This document shows, piece by piece, positions 46,912-56,659 of a stretch of 64,000 nucleotides of DNA (positions are counted from its first letter, which is position 1; every line of letters starts with the position of its first letter). A program made the translations under genes and the position numbers. Source of the stretch: Seminavis robusta (lineage: Eukaryota; Bacillariophyta; Bacillariophyceae; Naviculales; Naviculaceae); assembly GCA_903772945.1 (NCBI GenBank), contig CAICTM010000261.1, forward strand, positions 19,386-83,385, given 5' to 3'. A model generated the notes under the pieces. It saw only the letters and a list, made by a program, of their open reading frames with translations. It had not been told where the DNA came from and ran no database searches.

Positions 46912-47232
46912 ATCGTCTCTTAAATCCTTTCGATCGTCTCCTAAAGAAACCCCAATGGTCTCCTTTAAATAGGAGACGATCCAGATCATCTTCTAATTCT
47001 TTTGTCTCCTCTTAAATCATCTCCTATCTTCAACGGATCATCTCATATCTCATATTCTCAACAGATCGTCTTCTAAGTGTATGTGTAAACTGTATGGCAT
47101 TGTCTCCTGATTCTCCAGGATCGTCTCCTATTTCGAAACGATCGCCTCCTAATTGTAATATTGAGGAGATGATAACTTTTGTCTCATAAATCATTTGGAT
47201 CGTCTCCTATGCCTTGGTGTATAGTCTCATAA
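46912..47232. repeat. Degenerate GATCGTCTCCTAA tract upstream of the guanylate cyclase
   Basis: The word GTCTC(C)T(A)A, usually preceded by GAT or ATC, occurs more than ten times in about 320 bp at irregular spacing. Inverted copies (AGGAGACGATCC near 46972, GAGGAGATGAT near 47163) can pair with neighbours. It begins about 80 bp upstream of the cyclase start codon. Confidence 0.75.
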
Positions 47233-47835
47233 GTATTTTGCCACGAATGACTTTCCGATAGAGGTCCAGTAAACCCACAATGATAGTTGTGACCGGAAAT
47301 CGAAGGTCACTCTGCATTTGATTAATTAAGTAATGTTTAGAAACTGTGGGCCAAAGAAAACTCTTCCCTAATACCGGATCCCGTAACCGGTACTCAGTTC
47401 TACCAACTACTAGCTAGTACAAGTACCTTGTAATAATAGTGCCTCTGAAACTGTATCGGTAGTTAAGTTGAGCAGCTTTGAGTTTTTAGTACAGTAGATC
47501 TACTGCACATTTAAATCGTACGGGTCTTTAAAAAAGCAAGATCACTGTAAGACGAAAAACACTCAAAGAAAGACAATTTACAGGCGCTTTTGCAGTTTAC
47601 AAATTAAATCCGCTGATTAATGGGGAAGACAGATTGTTTCCTTTGAGTCAAGATGGAGTGGCACAGATTTAAAAGCGTCGACTGAAAGAACAGAGAAAGA
47701 CTGCTCAAGACAAATATAAGGAGGAGGCGTGTGACTGTCCACCTTTTAAAACGAAAGCATAGAAAAAGCTCAGCGTTGGATGCCAGTCCGAGTACCGGTA
47801 CCGGTATGCCACGCATCCAGCACTCCAGCTAGACT

Positions 47836-47840
47836 CCAGG
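47836..47840 (+). repeat. Left candidate target-site duplication CCAGG
   Basis: CCAGG immediately precedes the left inverted end and is repeated at 53600-53604 right after the right end. The site is near-palindromic and the flank is CCAGG-rich, so chance is not excluded. Confidence 0.6.
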
Positions 47841-47928
47841 AAGGCGCCAGGTTTTAGCGGTAGGGTTAGCACGTGCCACTTTCGCCAAATTCCGGATTCT
47901 CAATAGTCGCGCTGGTCGCCAAAAGTCG
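47841..47928 (+). repeat. Left terminal inverted repeat of the transposon
   Basis: It aligns with the reverse complement of 53515-53599. The first ~18 bases match except one, a divergent middle follows, and then there is a second strong match through TTCTCAATAGTCGCGCTGG. It continues into subterminal AGTCGCG repeats up to about 48045. Confidence 0.9.
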
Positions 47929-48084
47929 CGCTAATAGTCGTGCAATAGGTGTGCGCGACTTCCATGTGGAAGCAAATAGTCGCGGTATAGTCGCGGTATA
48001 GTCGCGGTGAGCGACTATTACCGCGACTATTCGAAAACGAGTTGACAATGATGAAAGCTGCCACTGTTGCTGCCTATTAGACTG

Positions 48085-48726
48085 TTATCTACGGTTGTTG
48101 TAAGGCTGAACATACCCCTTACGACTCTTGTCTGGTCGGGGCTTGATGGTCATGGCTTCTTTGCGCTGTTTCTTTGCTCTTTTTGCCGCCGTTTGCATCG
48201 GGTTTTTGCCATATGGTTTCGCCTTCTCTTTCATTTGATCGATGCGCTGTGCAAACCTCTTCTTGCCGAATGGCTTATACTCTGGCCTTGTTTCAAAGAG
48301 CTCCCCAGGAGTCATTCCTTCGTGAAGCATGTTGCCCATGTCTTCATCAAAGAGCTCGTCTGCCTTTGAACCTCTCCAAACTGGTTTTCCAGTTGGATCA
48401 TGGGTTGGAAATCCATACTCTTCACTGGCCTCCTCAAGACACTCTTCATCATACTTGCATGCCCACTTGAGACGTCTGACAACAGTCTGGATCCGAGCAA
48501 TTCGTGTCCTGTAGCGCTCCAAATCAAAAGGGAAATCGGCAAATTCCGGTTGGTGTGAATAAAGGGAGTTGTAGAGGTGTTGCACATTCTTGATCTTCTC
48601 CTCCACAGGAACCAAGCCATCCATTATATCCTGAGCTATAAGTTGCTTCGCATCACTAGTCCCCCAATCTGCACCATTCATGCTGACCGGAGGTCTTGGG
48701 GGGTTCGATGCTGCTGTTGGCGCCAT
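48085..48726 (-). CDS. Transposon-encoded DNA-binding-type protein
   Basis: An intronless minus-strand frame, 213 residues from the ATG at 48726 (an upstream in-frame ATG would add 41 residues). It has two helical segments of similar layout: WGTSDAKQLIAQDIMDGLVP...EFADFPFDLERYRTRI and WRGSKADELFDEDMGNMLHEGMTPGELFETRPEYKPF...FAQRIDQ. Each reads like a divergent SANT/Myb-type trihelix in which the acidic stretch leads into a helix of Arg and hydrophobics. The basic C-terminus (AAKRAKKQRKEA) suggests nuclear import. This type of protein recurs in diatom genomes and would be the DNA-binding partner of the transposase. Family membership is by pattern only. Confidence 0.75.
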   Translation of the reverse strand: MAPTAASNPPRPPVSMNGADWGTSDAKQLIAQDIMDGLVPVEEKIKNVQHLYNSLYSHQPEFADFPFDLERYRTRIARIQTVVRRLKWACKYDEECLEEASEEYGFPTHDPTGKPVWRGSKADELFDEDMGNMLHEGMTPGELFETRPEYKPFGKKRFAQRIDQMKEKAKPYGKNPMQTAAKRAKKQRKEAMTIKPRPDKSRKGYVQPYNNRR

Positions 48727-48972
48727 AGCATCGCATCGGGACGACAAAATGACAATCAACCAATTACGCGCCGTATGATTGGACTGCCTTACTTGCTGAC
48801 TGTTACCTCCGTTGACATGTGTATTGCCAAGACGATTTAGAGCTATCAACGATTAGTTGAAGAGATATAGAGAGTCGACTCTGCGCTTGGGCATCCCGAC
48901 TTTGGGTTTTGATGCAAATCATTTTGAAAAAGATCTTCCGCTCATTATTTGGCTGTCGACATCAAGCTCACA

Positions 48973-51900
48973 ATGCCAGCAACGAGGAAACTACGAAGCA
49001 AGGCCATTCCAGAAGACGACTGCCTTGACTGTGACGCCGAGTTTGGTGGAACTTGCATTGACCCCTTCTCGGTAAGTCATTATATTTGGTTCCTTGTGTG
49101 TGTTTGTAATAATGAAGAAGAGAATCCAACGAAAGAAAACAAAGAAGAAAGATGAGCCTCCGAAAAGACAAGGATTATGTCACAGACGGTCTCGCCCTGC
49201 TCAACTGACAGGTTGGTCGGTCTGACCAAAATCAAATTGGAAGTTTTGGTTTGTGCAACCAAAACCTGCAGCCAGAGTTTTCGTTCATGAAACCTAAAAG
49301 GTATCAGGTGCAGTCTACCGGTACCCGTATGAGTTAAGCTTACCGAACCTGGACTCAGCAATGCTATTGAATCGACAAGGTCTCTACTAGTGTAATGGGT
49401 TTGGTCTAGTGGTTGGTAATCGGTGTTCTATTGTCTTACTAGCTAGCTAGTTACATCTATCTTAATGTACCAAGGACTTGTGCATGTAGGAATATGGGTA
49501 CCGACACAGGAATCACCACCAAAACGCTAGGAAATAACAAGGAGGGATGAATCCGGTAGGAGGATCCACTCTCCTCTGTGTGTTTCGAGTTGTCGTGAAG
49601 CCTCGTCCTCTTGTTGCCTTTTCAATGACTCGACGACAGACTGTTCAGGCTGATGATAGGGCTTGAGTTAACAGAGCCTCCTCCTCCGTACTGGTAGCCT
49701 CTCCTCTTGTTATCCGTAGCGATTGATCGTCGACGATCGTCGACAATGGTATTTCATTGGCCGTCGGCAGTAAGAGAATAGAAAGTAAGAAATAGATATG
49801 GTTTTCTCTTCTATTCTGATACTGAAGAAGAACGGAGACTTACCCTTGCTTTTCAAATTGCACCAATTTGGCCGTCATGGGCCGAGAACTGACTGCCATC
49901 CCAAGGTCGATATGATTGAATGAGGGATGGCTTTCGAATCTGCACCAGAGACAGCCGGCTTGAGTGAGGCTTAGATAACAGAGATAATAGAGGTGCGATC
50001 GATTCGATTCATTCGAATAATTAGATGCCAACTCACCTGTTGACGGCCGAGATCTGACTGCCTGCCCATGGTCCATAGAAATGAATGAGGGATGGCTTTC
50101 AGTTATGCACCTTCAACAAACGCTCTTGATAATAAGCTTACCTCGAATAGAATCGATCGAACGATCAATCGGCCGCAACTCCAGCCATTCTTGTCGGCCA
50201 AGCTTGGATTTCTCTCCTGTTTACCATAGGAATACAACGGGGGAGAGAAGTCAGTGCTGCGCCTTCAATAATAACACACTTGATAATAGACTTACCCGTA
50301 ATAGCTAGTAGCAGGAGGAGCGAGATGGATCAACTGAGGCTAAGGATAGACGCCATTGTGCGGTTTTGGTGGAGGAGGAAAAATGAGAGCAGCCTGTCAC
50401 GTGAAGTCTGCGATCTGTTTTTGAACTCATAATTAAGGTTTTGGTTATCCAAACCGGAGCGGAATGTTTTGAGTCGAGTCGAACGTTATCTGTCCGTTTG
50501 CGCAGGGCGACACCGTCTGTGTTCTAATCTGTACCAGGAAGAGTCTCTGAAGACTGGAGAGAATGCTGCTTTCGCCTGTGATGTGAATTTGCCATTTGAA
50601 GGTCTCGAAACCGAAACCAAAATGATGCTGCTGACCTTGATTGAGAAACACGGGGGTCCCAAAGCTTGTACACGACAAACTAGATTGATCCATAAGCTTG
50701 CTGGGGAGTATCCAGAATTGTTCGGTGTCACGGGCTCCATTCGTCGCAGTAGAACAAAGTACCTTGTCGATCGTTGGAAGAGAGACCATGACTTCGGCAC
50801 AACTAGATCTAACCTTGTGGCTTGCTTCGAAAATGAAAATCGTGGTTCTTTGCAGTGTCCCTTGGAAGAAACTGAAGTCGAAGACAACGTCGCCACCGAG
50901 GAGACCATCGAAGAGAAGAAACCAAAAGCCAAATTGAAACCAAAGCCGGACAAAGTTCCCTCTGCCACAACACGCAGTAGTACCAACAGACCAACCAAGC
51001 GACAGCCCAAGGCTCAACCAGACAAGCCAATGTCGTCCAATCTTGCTAGCCCTTTGAAATTGCTCCGTGCTGCCGGAACACAGAAAGGTAGGAAGCTGCT
51101 GTGTTGTTGCTGTTGCCCTCTGACTTATTCTAAAATATCACTCACTCTGCGGCTGGTGCTGTTTGGCTTTAATTGATCCTTAGATTTGGACGAATTCTAC
51201 GATGCTGACCTCGACAACGAGGATGCTCATGGCGAATATCTGTTGACCATGTCGACAGAGGAAAGAGTTTCGACAAAGCAGGCGTCTGCCATTGTTATCA
51301 TCCGTCCCAACACGAACGTCGGAGACGTAAAGTACTTGACAGCAACCTACACAAAGGATACCATTTCTATCAAAGGCCCATCCTCCGACAAAACTTTTTT
51401 GGAGCAGGCCACGGGAAACGATGGATGGTTGACAAAGCTCAAGAGTATTGAAGACCGCTTTGATGCTGCCAAACTCCATACCTCGCTTACCTCCTTAGTC
51501 ACCAAAATGAAGAAGAAAAATCGTCTCAAGACTACCCACATCAGCTTGAACAGTATTGGTGTCGAGGTCTCCAACGAGTTTTTTTCTCCCGGTTGCCCCG
51601 AAGGAAAGCTGAAGATGCTTCCACTCCCTTACAAGGTGACCGGCAGAAACGGAGAAACTTCAACAAAGATCACTGTAGTGTGGAGAGCCTTCATCGTTGG
51701 AACACTTGATGACGTCGATGAGGACGTTGAGCAGCAGAAGGGTGATGAGGATCTCTTGAATGAGCTGTTGGCCCAAGGTTAGACAAAGATTCCAGTGCAT
51801 GTCATAGCATACGTTGTTCTAAAGCAAACTAAGCCATTGTTGTTTGCTTCTTTCTACTTCTTGTACGTGCATCGGTAACAATGGATTAGCAGTCTCGATT

Positions 51901-52335
51901 TCTCGTCCTGTGCCTCCTCAACCACCAAAGAGACCAAAGAAGGAAAAGACACGTAAACCAAAGCCACCGGCACCACCAGCACCACCAAAGCCACTGCCAC
52001 CGATTCCTCCCAAACCCATCGTCGATATGGATAAGATCCTCACGGAAAAGGAAATGATCAGGCACATGGCGCGGTTGAATATGGCTCGAAGCTATCTTGA
52101 GGGAGAGTTTCAGGCGAAAAGTGAAGCAGGAGACGAAACGGACACAATTGAACAAATGTTAGCAGACCTGGAATCATTCGTAAAGGAAAACGAAGCAGAG
52201 CTTGATAAAATCCTTGATGCCGATGGAGAGCCAAACGATGACATGGACGTAGACAAAGAAAATAAAAAGCGAGGTCTAGGAGATGACGACAGTGAGCTGG
52301 ATGAGGAACTGGAAGAGCTTCTTCGCGATTACTAA
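48973..52335 (+). CDS. Transposon-encoded protein of unknown function (four exons)
   Basis: Exons 48973-49071, 50538-51087, 51184-51777 and 51890-52335 sum to 1689 nt, 562 residues, in one frame. The first exon encodes a Cys-containing N-terminus (DDCLDCDAEFGGTCIDPF). Exon 2 has a helical region (MMLLTLIEKHGGPKACTRQ...WKRDHDF) that could be a DNA-binding helix-turn-helix, then a Lys/Pro/Thr-rich tail. Exon 3 looks like a compact alpha/beta domain. Exon 4 starts with a Pro/Lys linker (PPAPPAPPKPLPPIPPKP) and ends in an acidic coiled-coil-like tail. No known domain is recognised. The frame is intact, suggesting selection or recent arrival. Joining of exon 1 to exon 2 across 1.47 kb is the weakest point. 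Confidence 0.65.
49072..50537. other. Long putative first intron of the transposon's middle gene, with internal repeats
   Basis: No second gene is clear. Between about 49860 and 50330 a degenerate unit recurs: 'ggccgaga-ctgactgcc', 'gaatgagggatggctttc' and '-caccttcaa...cttgataata'. Copies lie near 49870-49950, 50043-50130 and partly 50250-50290. Minus-strand GGTAAGT words recur with it. A TACCGGTA palindrome lies at 49316. Confidence 0.5.
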
Positions 52336-52455
52336 GGAGGCAAATCGTCAGCATATAATGAAACAACCCTAAGGATAATTAGACACAAAGTTGTTTGCCA
52401 ACAGTCGGCTACTCGTCTACTAGAAATTACTCAATCTATTCTTACGGGCTACTAG

Positions 52456-53391
52456 CTAGAGGGTGTGCAAGGGCTCTCCGTGTGGAGAGGTGTCTTCAAT
52501 CGCATATTGAGTGAGAACCAAGCATGCATTGAAAGCAAGCTTGTGGTTGTCGACTCCATGAATCCATCTCTTTGTTAAACAATCGAAGTCCTTCATCTTT
52601 TTGTTGAATACTTCCTGCCTTGCCTTTGCAGCACCTTTAAAAGCTCTCACTTCCGGCGAGTCCATCTCCGAAACAACTGCAAAGATCCGCTTTTCCCTTT
52701 CGGACTTGCCGCTGTAGCCAGCATCAGCAATAACTCGACATCCCTCTGGTACCATATCAATGAACTCTTTGCGGATTGATGTCATGTCATGTGTACTGCC
52801 TGTATCTCCAAGATTTGCATACCACACATTGTTCGTCCAAAGGGAAAGGACAATTTGATAGTTGAGACCAGCAAAGTTGAATTTGTAGGCATAATTTTTG
52901 GGATTTCTCCGCATGTCAGGATCTCTTGGCTCGTTTGTTCTCATCTGAGTTCCATCGACACTTGCTCCCATTCTTACTTTCCATTCAGAAGGACACTTTA
53001 TCTTGTGTTGTTTCAGTTGTCCTATCATTCGAACAAAACGCCACGTGAAGTCACAAATATTGTCATGGCAAATATTGAATCGAGCATTCCGCACATCAGC
53101 CGATTCGTAGAGCCGAAGAAAGTTGTTGGCAAGCATAAATCCAATGAAGGAGTTCTTCTTCTCCGCCTCGGCTCTTTCGAGGATACCAAAAACTTGAAGG
53201 TCGCGATAAACTCTTGCAAGATGTAATGGATTTTTCCCAAAATGTGCCTTGAAACTGTCTAACATTTGTACTCGTGAGGCGCCTCGCCTGGGTCTTCTCG
53301 TCTACATTGCAAGCCTTCAGACCCTCCCTTAGAATGTAGGAAGGTGGTATAAGGAACGGTTGCTGCTGTTGTTGAGCCATGGCCGCCATTG
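52456..53391 (-). CDS. DDE_4/Harbinger-like transposase, apparently frameshifted near the N-terminus
   Basis: The main frame (53265-52456, 269 residues) contains the DDE catalytic pattern: first Asp in ASVDGTQMRTNEP, second in VIADAGYSGK and Glu in ARQEVFNKKMKDF. The NYAYKFNFAGLNYQIVLSL and LGDTGSTHDMTSIR segments are also typical of HARBI1/IS5-like nucleases, and an H-K-L-A-F-N-A-C-L-V helix ends the fold. Upstream, a second frame starts at 53391 (MAAMAQQQQQPFLIPPSYIL). The two only join through a 1-nt shift near 53295, with no plausible intron. Either this copy is damaged or translation starts at 53265. The protein would cut and rejoin the element's ends in the nucleus. Confidence 0.8.
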
Positions 53392-53514
53392 TGCAGTTCC
53401 ACGGTCGGAAAAATGAGTTGACCAATATAGTCGTTCTATAGTCGCGCTATAGTCGCGATAGTCGTTCTCGTCGCGCCGAAAAGTCGTGGTATAGTCGCGG
53501 TGCGCGACTTCAGA

Positions 53515-53599
53515 ACGACTTTCGGCGATCCAGCGCGACTATTGAAAATCCGAAATTTTCTAGGGTTGAAGTAGGGTTACGGCTAAAACCTGGTGCCTT
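53515..53599 (-). repeat. Right terminal inverted repeat of the transposon
   Basis: Reverse complement of the left end. It is preceded inward (about 53425-53515) by clustered TATAGTCGCG/AGTCGTTC words. Confidence 0.9.
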
Positions 53600-53604
53600 C
53601 CAGG
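53600..53604 (+). repeat. Right candidate target-site duplication CCAGG
   Basis: Direct copy of the CCAGG at 47836-47840, directly after the final CTT of the right inverted end. Confidence 0.6.
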
Positions 53605-54888
53605 TCCCTCATTACACCACACGCCTGACCCCAACTTGAACAATTCCGGAACGATAGAGAGCTAACTCCAGGATCTCTACCAAGCTAATCATCAAGCCCA
53701 ACAATGGGTGTCCGGACCAACACCAACACCAACACCAGCTCCATTCAAGGACCTTCTCCAGTTGCTGCAACAAGCAAACCTAGCCTATTCATCTACAGAC
53801 CCCCTCCTGGTTCCACCGGTACTTGGAGCTACACCTAGACCATGTTCAGGCCCCATTCAAGGTCCTACACTGAAGCTACACCTGTATCCACACAGGTCCA
53901 ACACAAACCCAACTCCCGGCATAACCAACAGCAGGACACAACCCCAGCCACACCACTTGAACAGCTGGCATTCGCACAACAGAGTCCAGGTCCATTGCTT
54001 CCGGTTGGCCCCAGTTGCCAGTCCCAGACCACACTGCGGCCCCCCTCCTGGCTTCCCTGCAGAATCAACTGATCCAGGCATCATCCCTGGTTCCAGCTAG
54101 AGACCCATCAGTAGGACCCAACCCCATGATCCACTTTTGGACTAACTCCATGGCCTATACAGTTACCACACCAGGTCCATTGCTAAGCCCCAACCCTTCC
54201 TGGGTCAACTCCTGATCTCACACCAGAACTCAATGATGATTGGCAGGCCCTGATAGCCCTTGAACAGCTCCTGGACTCACTCCAAATCCCCCCACTGGTC
54301 CGTTTCCAGGTCAATTAGGAGGCCTTGACCCCCATAACGACTCTGGGACTGACACAAAGCCACTCCAGGACCCACTCCTGGATCACTGTCAGCCCCAGGA
54401 ATGGACGAACGCCTACCTAGACCAACACCAAGTTCTATTCCTGGTGTGATGCCAAACCTCGCCTACTGTAACTCCAGGATCATTGCTCGGCCACAGTCCA
54501 GAACAAGCAACCTGTGGTCCCACTCCTGTTCCAACACCAAGCCTTACATGTAGCTAGTCCCAGACTCATTCACGACCATTGTCAGTTCCTAGCTAGTCGT
54601 GGACACTTTCCTAAAACTATTGCAGCCACACCAAGTAGCTAGCAGTACCCTCACCTGTGATCAGCCTCCATGTAAGTACCTTGCCAGGCCACTATGACAG
54701 AGCAACCCAACACATGCCCCACCTTGGACCTACGCCTGGATCATTGCCAGGCCCCAGCCCTGGTGACTGGTGACCACCCCTAGGAAGTTCCCAGGTCCCA
54801 CTTCTGAGAACAAGCAGCCGGAGGCTGATGCCCTCAACTGTCAAAAAGAGATTTGATTGGATTCCCCAATCGAATCCTTAACATCTTT
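53605..54888. other. CCAGG/CCA-rich low-complexity region, no gene
   Basis: Words such as 'ccaggtcc', 'aactccagga', 'accaacaccaa' and 'cccctcctgg' recur irregularly throughout. Open frames here (for example 53708-54100) have Pro/Thr/His/Asn-rich composition driven by the repeats and are not supported as genes. Confidence 0.6.
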
Positions 54889-55175
54889 GGTCAAATCCTT
54901 TACCGTGTTCAACTGGACACACTAGCAAGTCTCCATAGCCAGCCAGTCAGTAAGGGTCCAAAGTACTGTGTCCAACAGAACACACAATATCAATCCCTAT
55001 CCTTAACAAGGAAAATGTCCCTTATTTCTTTGGCAAAACTTACACCGTGTTTATCTGGACACACTAGTGAGTCTGCATAGCCAGCCAGAACTGGTACCCA
55101 TATGTTGAAACTACTGTGTCCAGTTGAACACACAATATTAATCCCTATCCTTAATGAGGAAAGTGTCCCCTATGT
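54889..55175 (+). repeat. Two-copy tandem repeat, unit about 143 bp
   Basis: Copies start at about 54889 and 55032. They share 'ctggacacactag', 'catagccagccag', 'actgtgtcca', 'gaacacacaatat' and 'aatccctatccttaa'. No coding potential is seen. Confidence 0.85.
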
Positions 55176-55975
55176 GACCAAAACAGCTGCAACAAACACA
55201 CAAACACACACAACATCACACATCTCACACAGCACTCAACGTACACACACCTACACACACACACACACATACAGCGATAAAAGTGTGAAAGACCCTCAGT
55301 CCGTTGAGGGCAATCCCATACTTGTGCTTAATCTGGCTAGGCCACCACACACTCTACCGTAGGTCCCACTACTGGACCAACTCCACAGAAGCCAGACCTA
55401 TGTGTAGACATGCTCTTGGACCACATGCCCAAAGAGTTGCTTGCGAGCATCTTTGAACAAAGATAACACAACAGACTACTCGTCTAGAGCCCCAGTCATT
55501 GAGTACGATTACAGTCGTATGAGGATGACAAGGATAGGTGATGAATAGTGACCCAGCTGATCAGCATTGGGTTCTCGCTGATATGCCATAGTGACTACTC
55601 TTTGAGGCGGGATGAGTCGAGCAGAGATCGAATGCAGCCCTCGTAAGTCCATTGTCAACCTGCTTCTCGTAGTTGTCAGTCTGATCGATCCTATTAGCTA
55701 ATCCCACGAGAAGAACGTCAAGTGAAATCCGTTAGCACACACAGCGGGAAGGCTGGGCCCACTCTTCCCATCCAAGAATCCAACAGCATCGTCAAATCTT
55801 GGGCTTGCTCTAAGAATGTTGTTTAATTAAGCTCTTGTCATTATGCAGGATATGCAATTAGATGCTGATGGTCTATGATGAATATCAAAAGTGGATCTTT
55901 TGATCGGGAGGCTGGGTTTCAGAAGAACGTGCCGAGGGTAGCACACTCTGCCGGGTGTGCCATCATCTATCTTTA
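55176..55975. other. Gene-free region with an AC-rich simple repeat
   Basis: AC-rich simple sequence lies at about 55190-55272. The remainder to the 3' end of the next minus-strand gene has no supported gene. Confidence 0.5.
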
Positions 55976-56659
55976 CTAAGCAGTCCTCGATGACACCATG
56001 ATCAAATCCTTTTCGGCTTCCCCCTTGTCTGTTGTGGATGTGCTTGTTGCTGCTGACGTTGTGGACAGTGGAATGCTATTCTTGACCGACTTGAAGAAGA
56101 ATTTGGTCTTGGCCGTTTCCAATACCCCACTGAATCGATCCCATGTTTTGGAGTTGTGAAAGGACTTTAAGCGTTCCTTGCGTGCCTTTTCGCCCAGTTC
56201 CGATGCTTTCAAAATATCCTGCATCTTGAACCCCAACGACAGCAACAACACTTCCCGTTCAACGGCTGGAATCATGAGCTTTTTCCCTCGACGTCGCTTG
56301 CGACCCTTTTTGGCATATTCGTAGACATGAAAGTCTTCTACCGTGCGGTTCGTGGGTTTCCAACCAATCGTGAGGGGAGCGCCTTCGCTCAAGCCGGGAT
56401 TGTCGCCCAATGTGATAGGAAAGGAGATCTACAGTATAAAGTACGGCAGAAGGAAGAGAGGAGTAATGGATGGATCGGGTGAGACAATATCATCATCATT
56501 GTTACTATCAGCGACAACAAGGAGGAAAGCTCTGGTCAAAGCGAACGAACTCACAATTTCGACGCTGTTGAAGGATACTAGCTTGGAATCCTTGGCAACA
56601 GAAGGCGTGCCTTCGCTATTGCTGGTGGCTTTCAAGCTGCTTTTGCGAGGTGCTGTCAT
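55976..56659 (-). CDS. Conserved-looking hypothetical protein with LGDNP motif, two exons
   Basis: Exons 56659-56555 and 56428-55976 join in frame (NSVEI|ISFPITLGDNPG) to give 185 residues. The layout is: basic N-terminus (TAPRKSSLKA), a beta-like strand SFNSVEIISFPITLGDNPG, the turn GAPLTIGWK, a VEDFHVYEYAKKGRK basic region, the helix VEREVLLLSLGFKMQDILKA, and a low-complexity Ser/Thr tail. A V-x-F-N-x-V-E-V...F-P-x-x-LGDNPxxxxGxPLTxxW pattern is one I recall as a frequent, uncharacterised module in diatom predicted proteins. Function is unknown. The absence of a signal peptide and the basic patches fit a cytoplasmic or nuclear protein. Confidence 0.75.

Larger units (their letters stand above)
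46833..47840. other. Region upstream of the guanylate cyclase gene, up to the transposon
   Basis: No gene is supported. Besides the GTCTCC-rich tract (listed separately), it holds TACCGGTA palindromes at 47793 and 47799 that overlap, close to the transposon insertion point. Confidence 0.5.
47841..53599. mobile_element. DNA transposon with long inverted ends and three genes (Harbinger/DDE_4-like)
   Basis: The 5,759-bp element is bounded by inverted repeats starting AAGGC[G/A]CCAGGTTTTAGC. Inside them are arrays of AGTCGCG words. It carries a DNA-binding-type gene (minus, 48085-48726), a four-exon gene of unknown function (plus, 48973-52335) and a DDE transposase (minus, ending at 52456). A protein pair of transposase plus DNA-binding partner fits the PIF/Harbinger group. 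The apparent 5-bp CCAGG duplication does not match the 3-bp site usual for that group, and a third large gene is also unusual. The transposase appears frameshifted near its start, so this copy may depend on others to move. Confidence 0.85.

Noticed and set aside
49390-49445. tRNA-like A-box sequence (TGGTCTAGTGGTTGG)
   Set aside because: No matching B-box (GGTTCRANNCC) or acceptor-stem pairing was found within the next 90 bp, so neither a tRNA nor a tRNA-derived SINE is supported.
53708-54215. Pro/Thr/Asn-rich frames after the transposon
   Set aside because: Driven by CCA and CCAGG repeats; no signal peptide, domain or introns of the local type.
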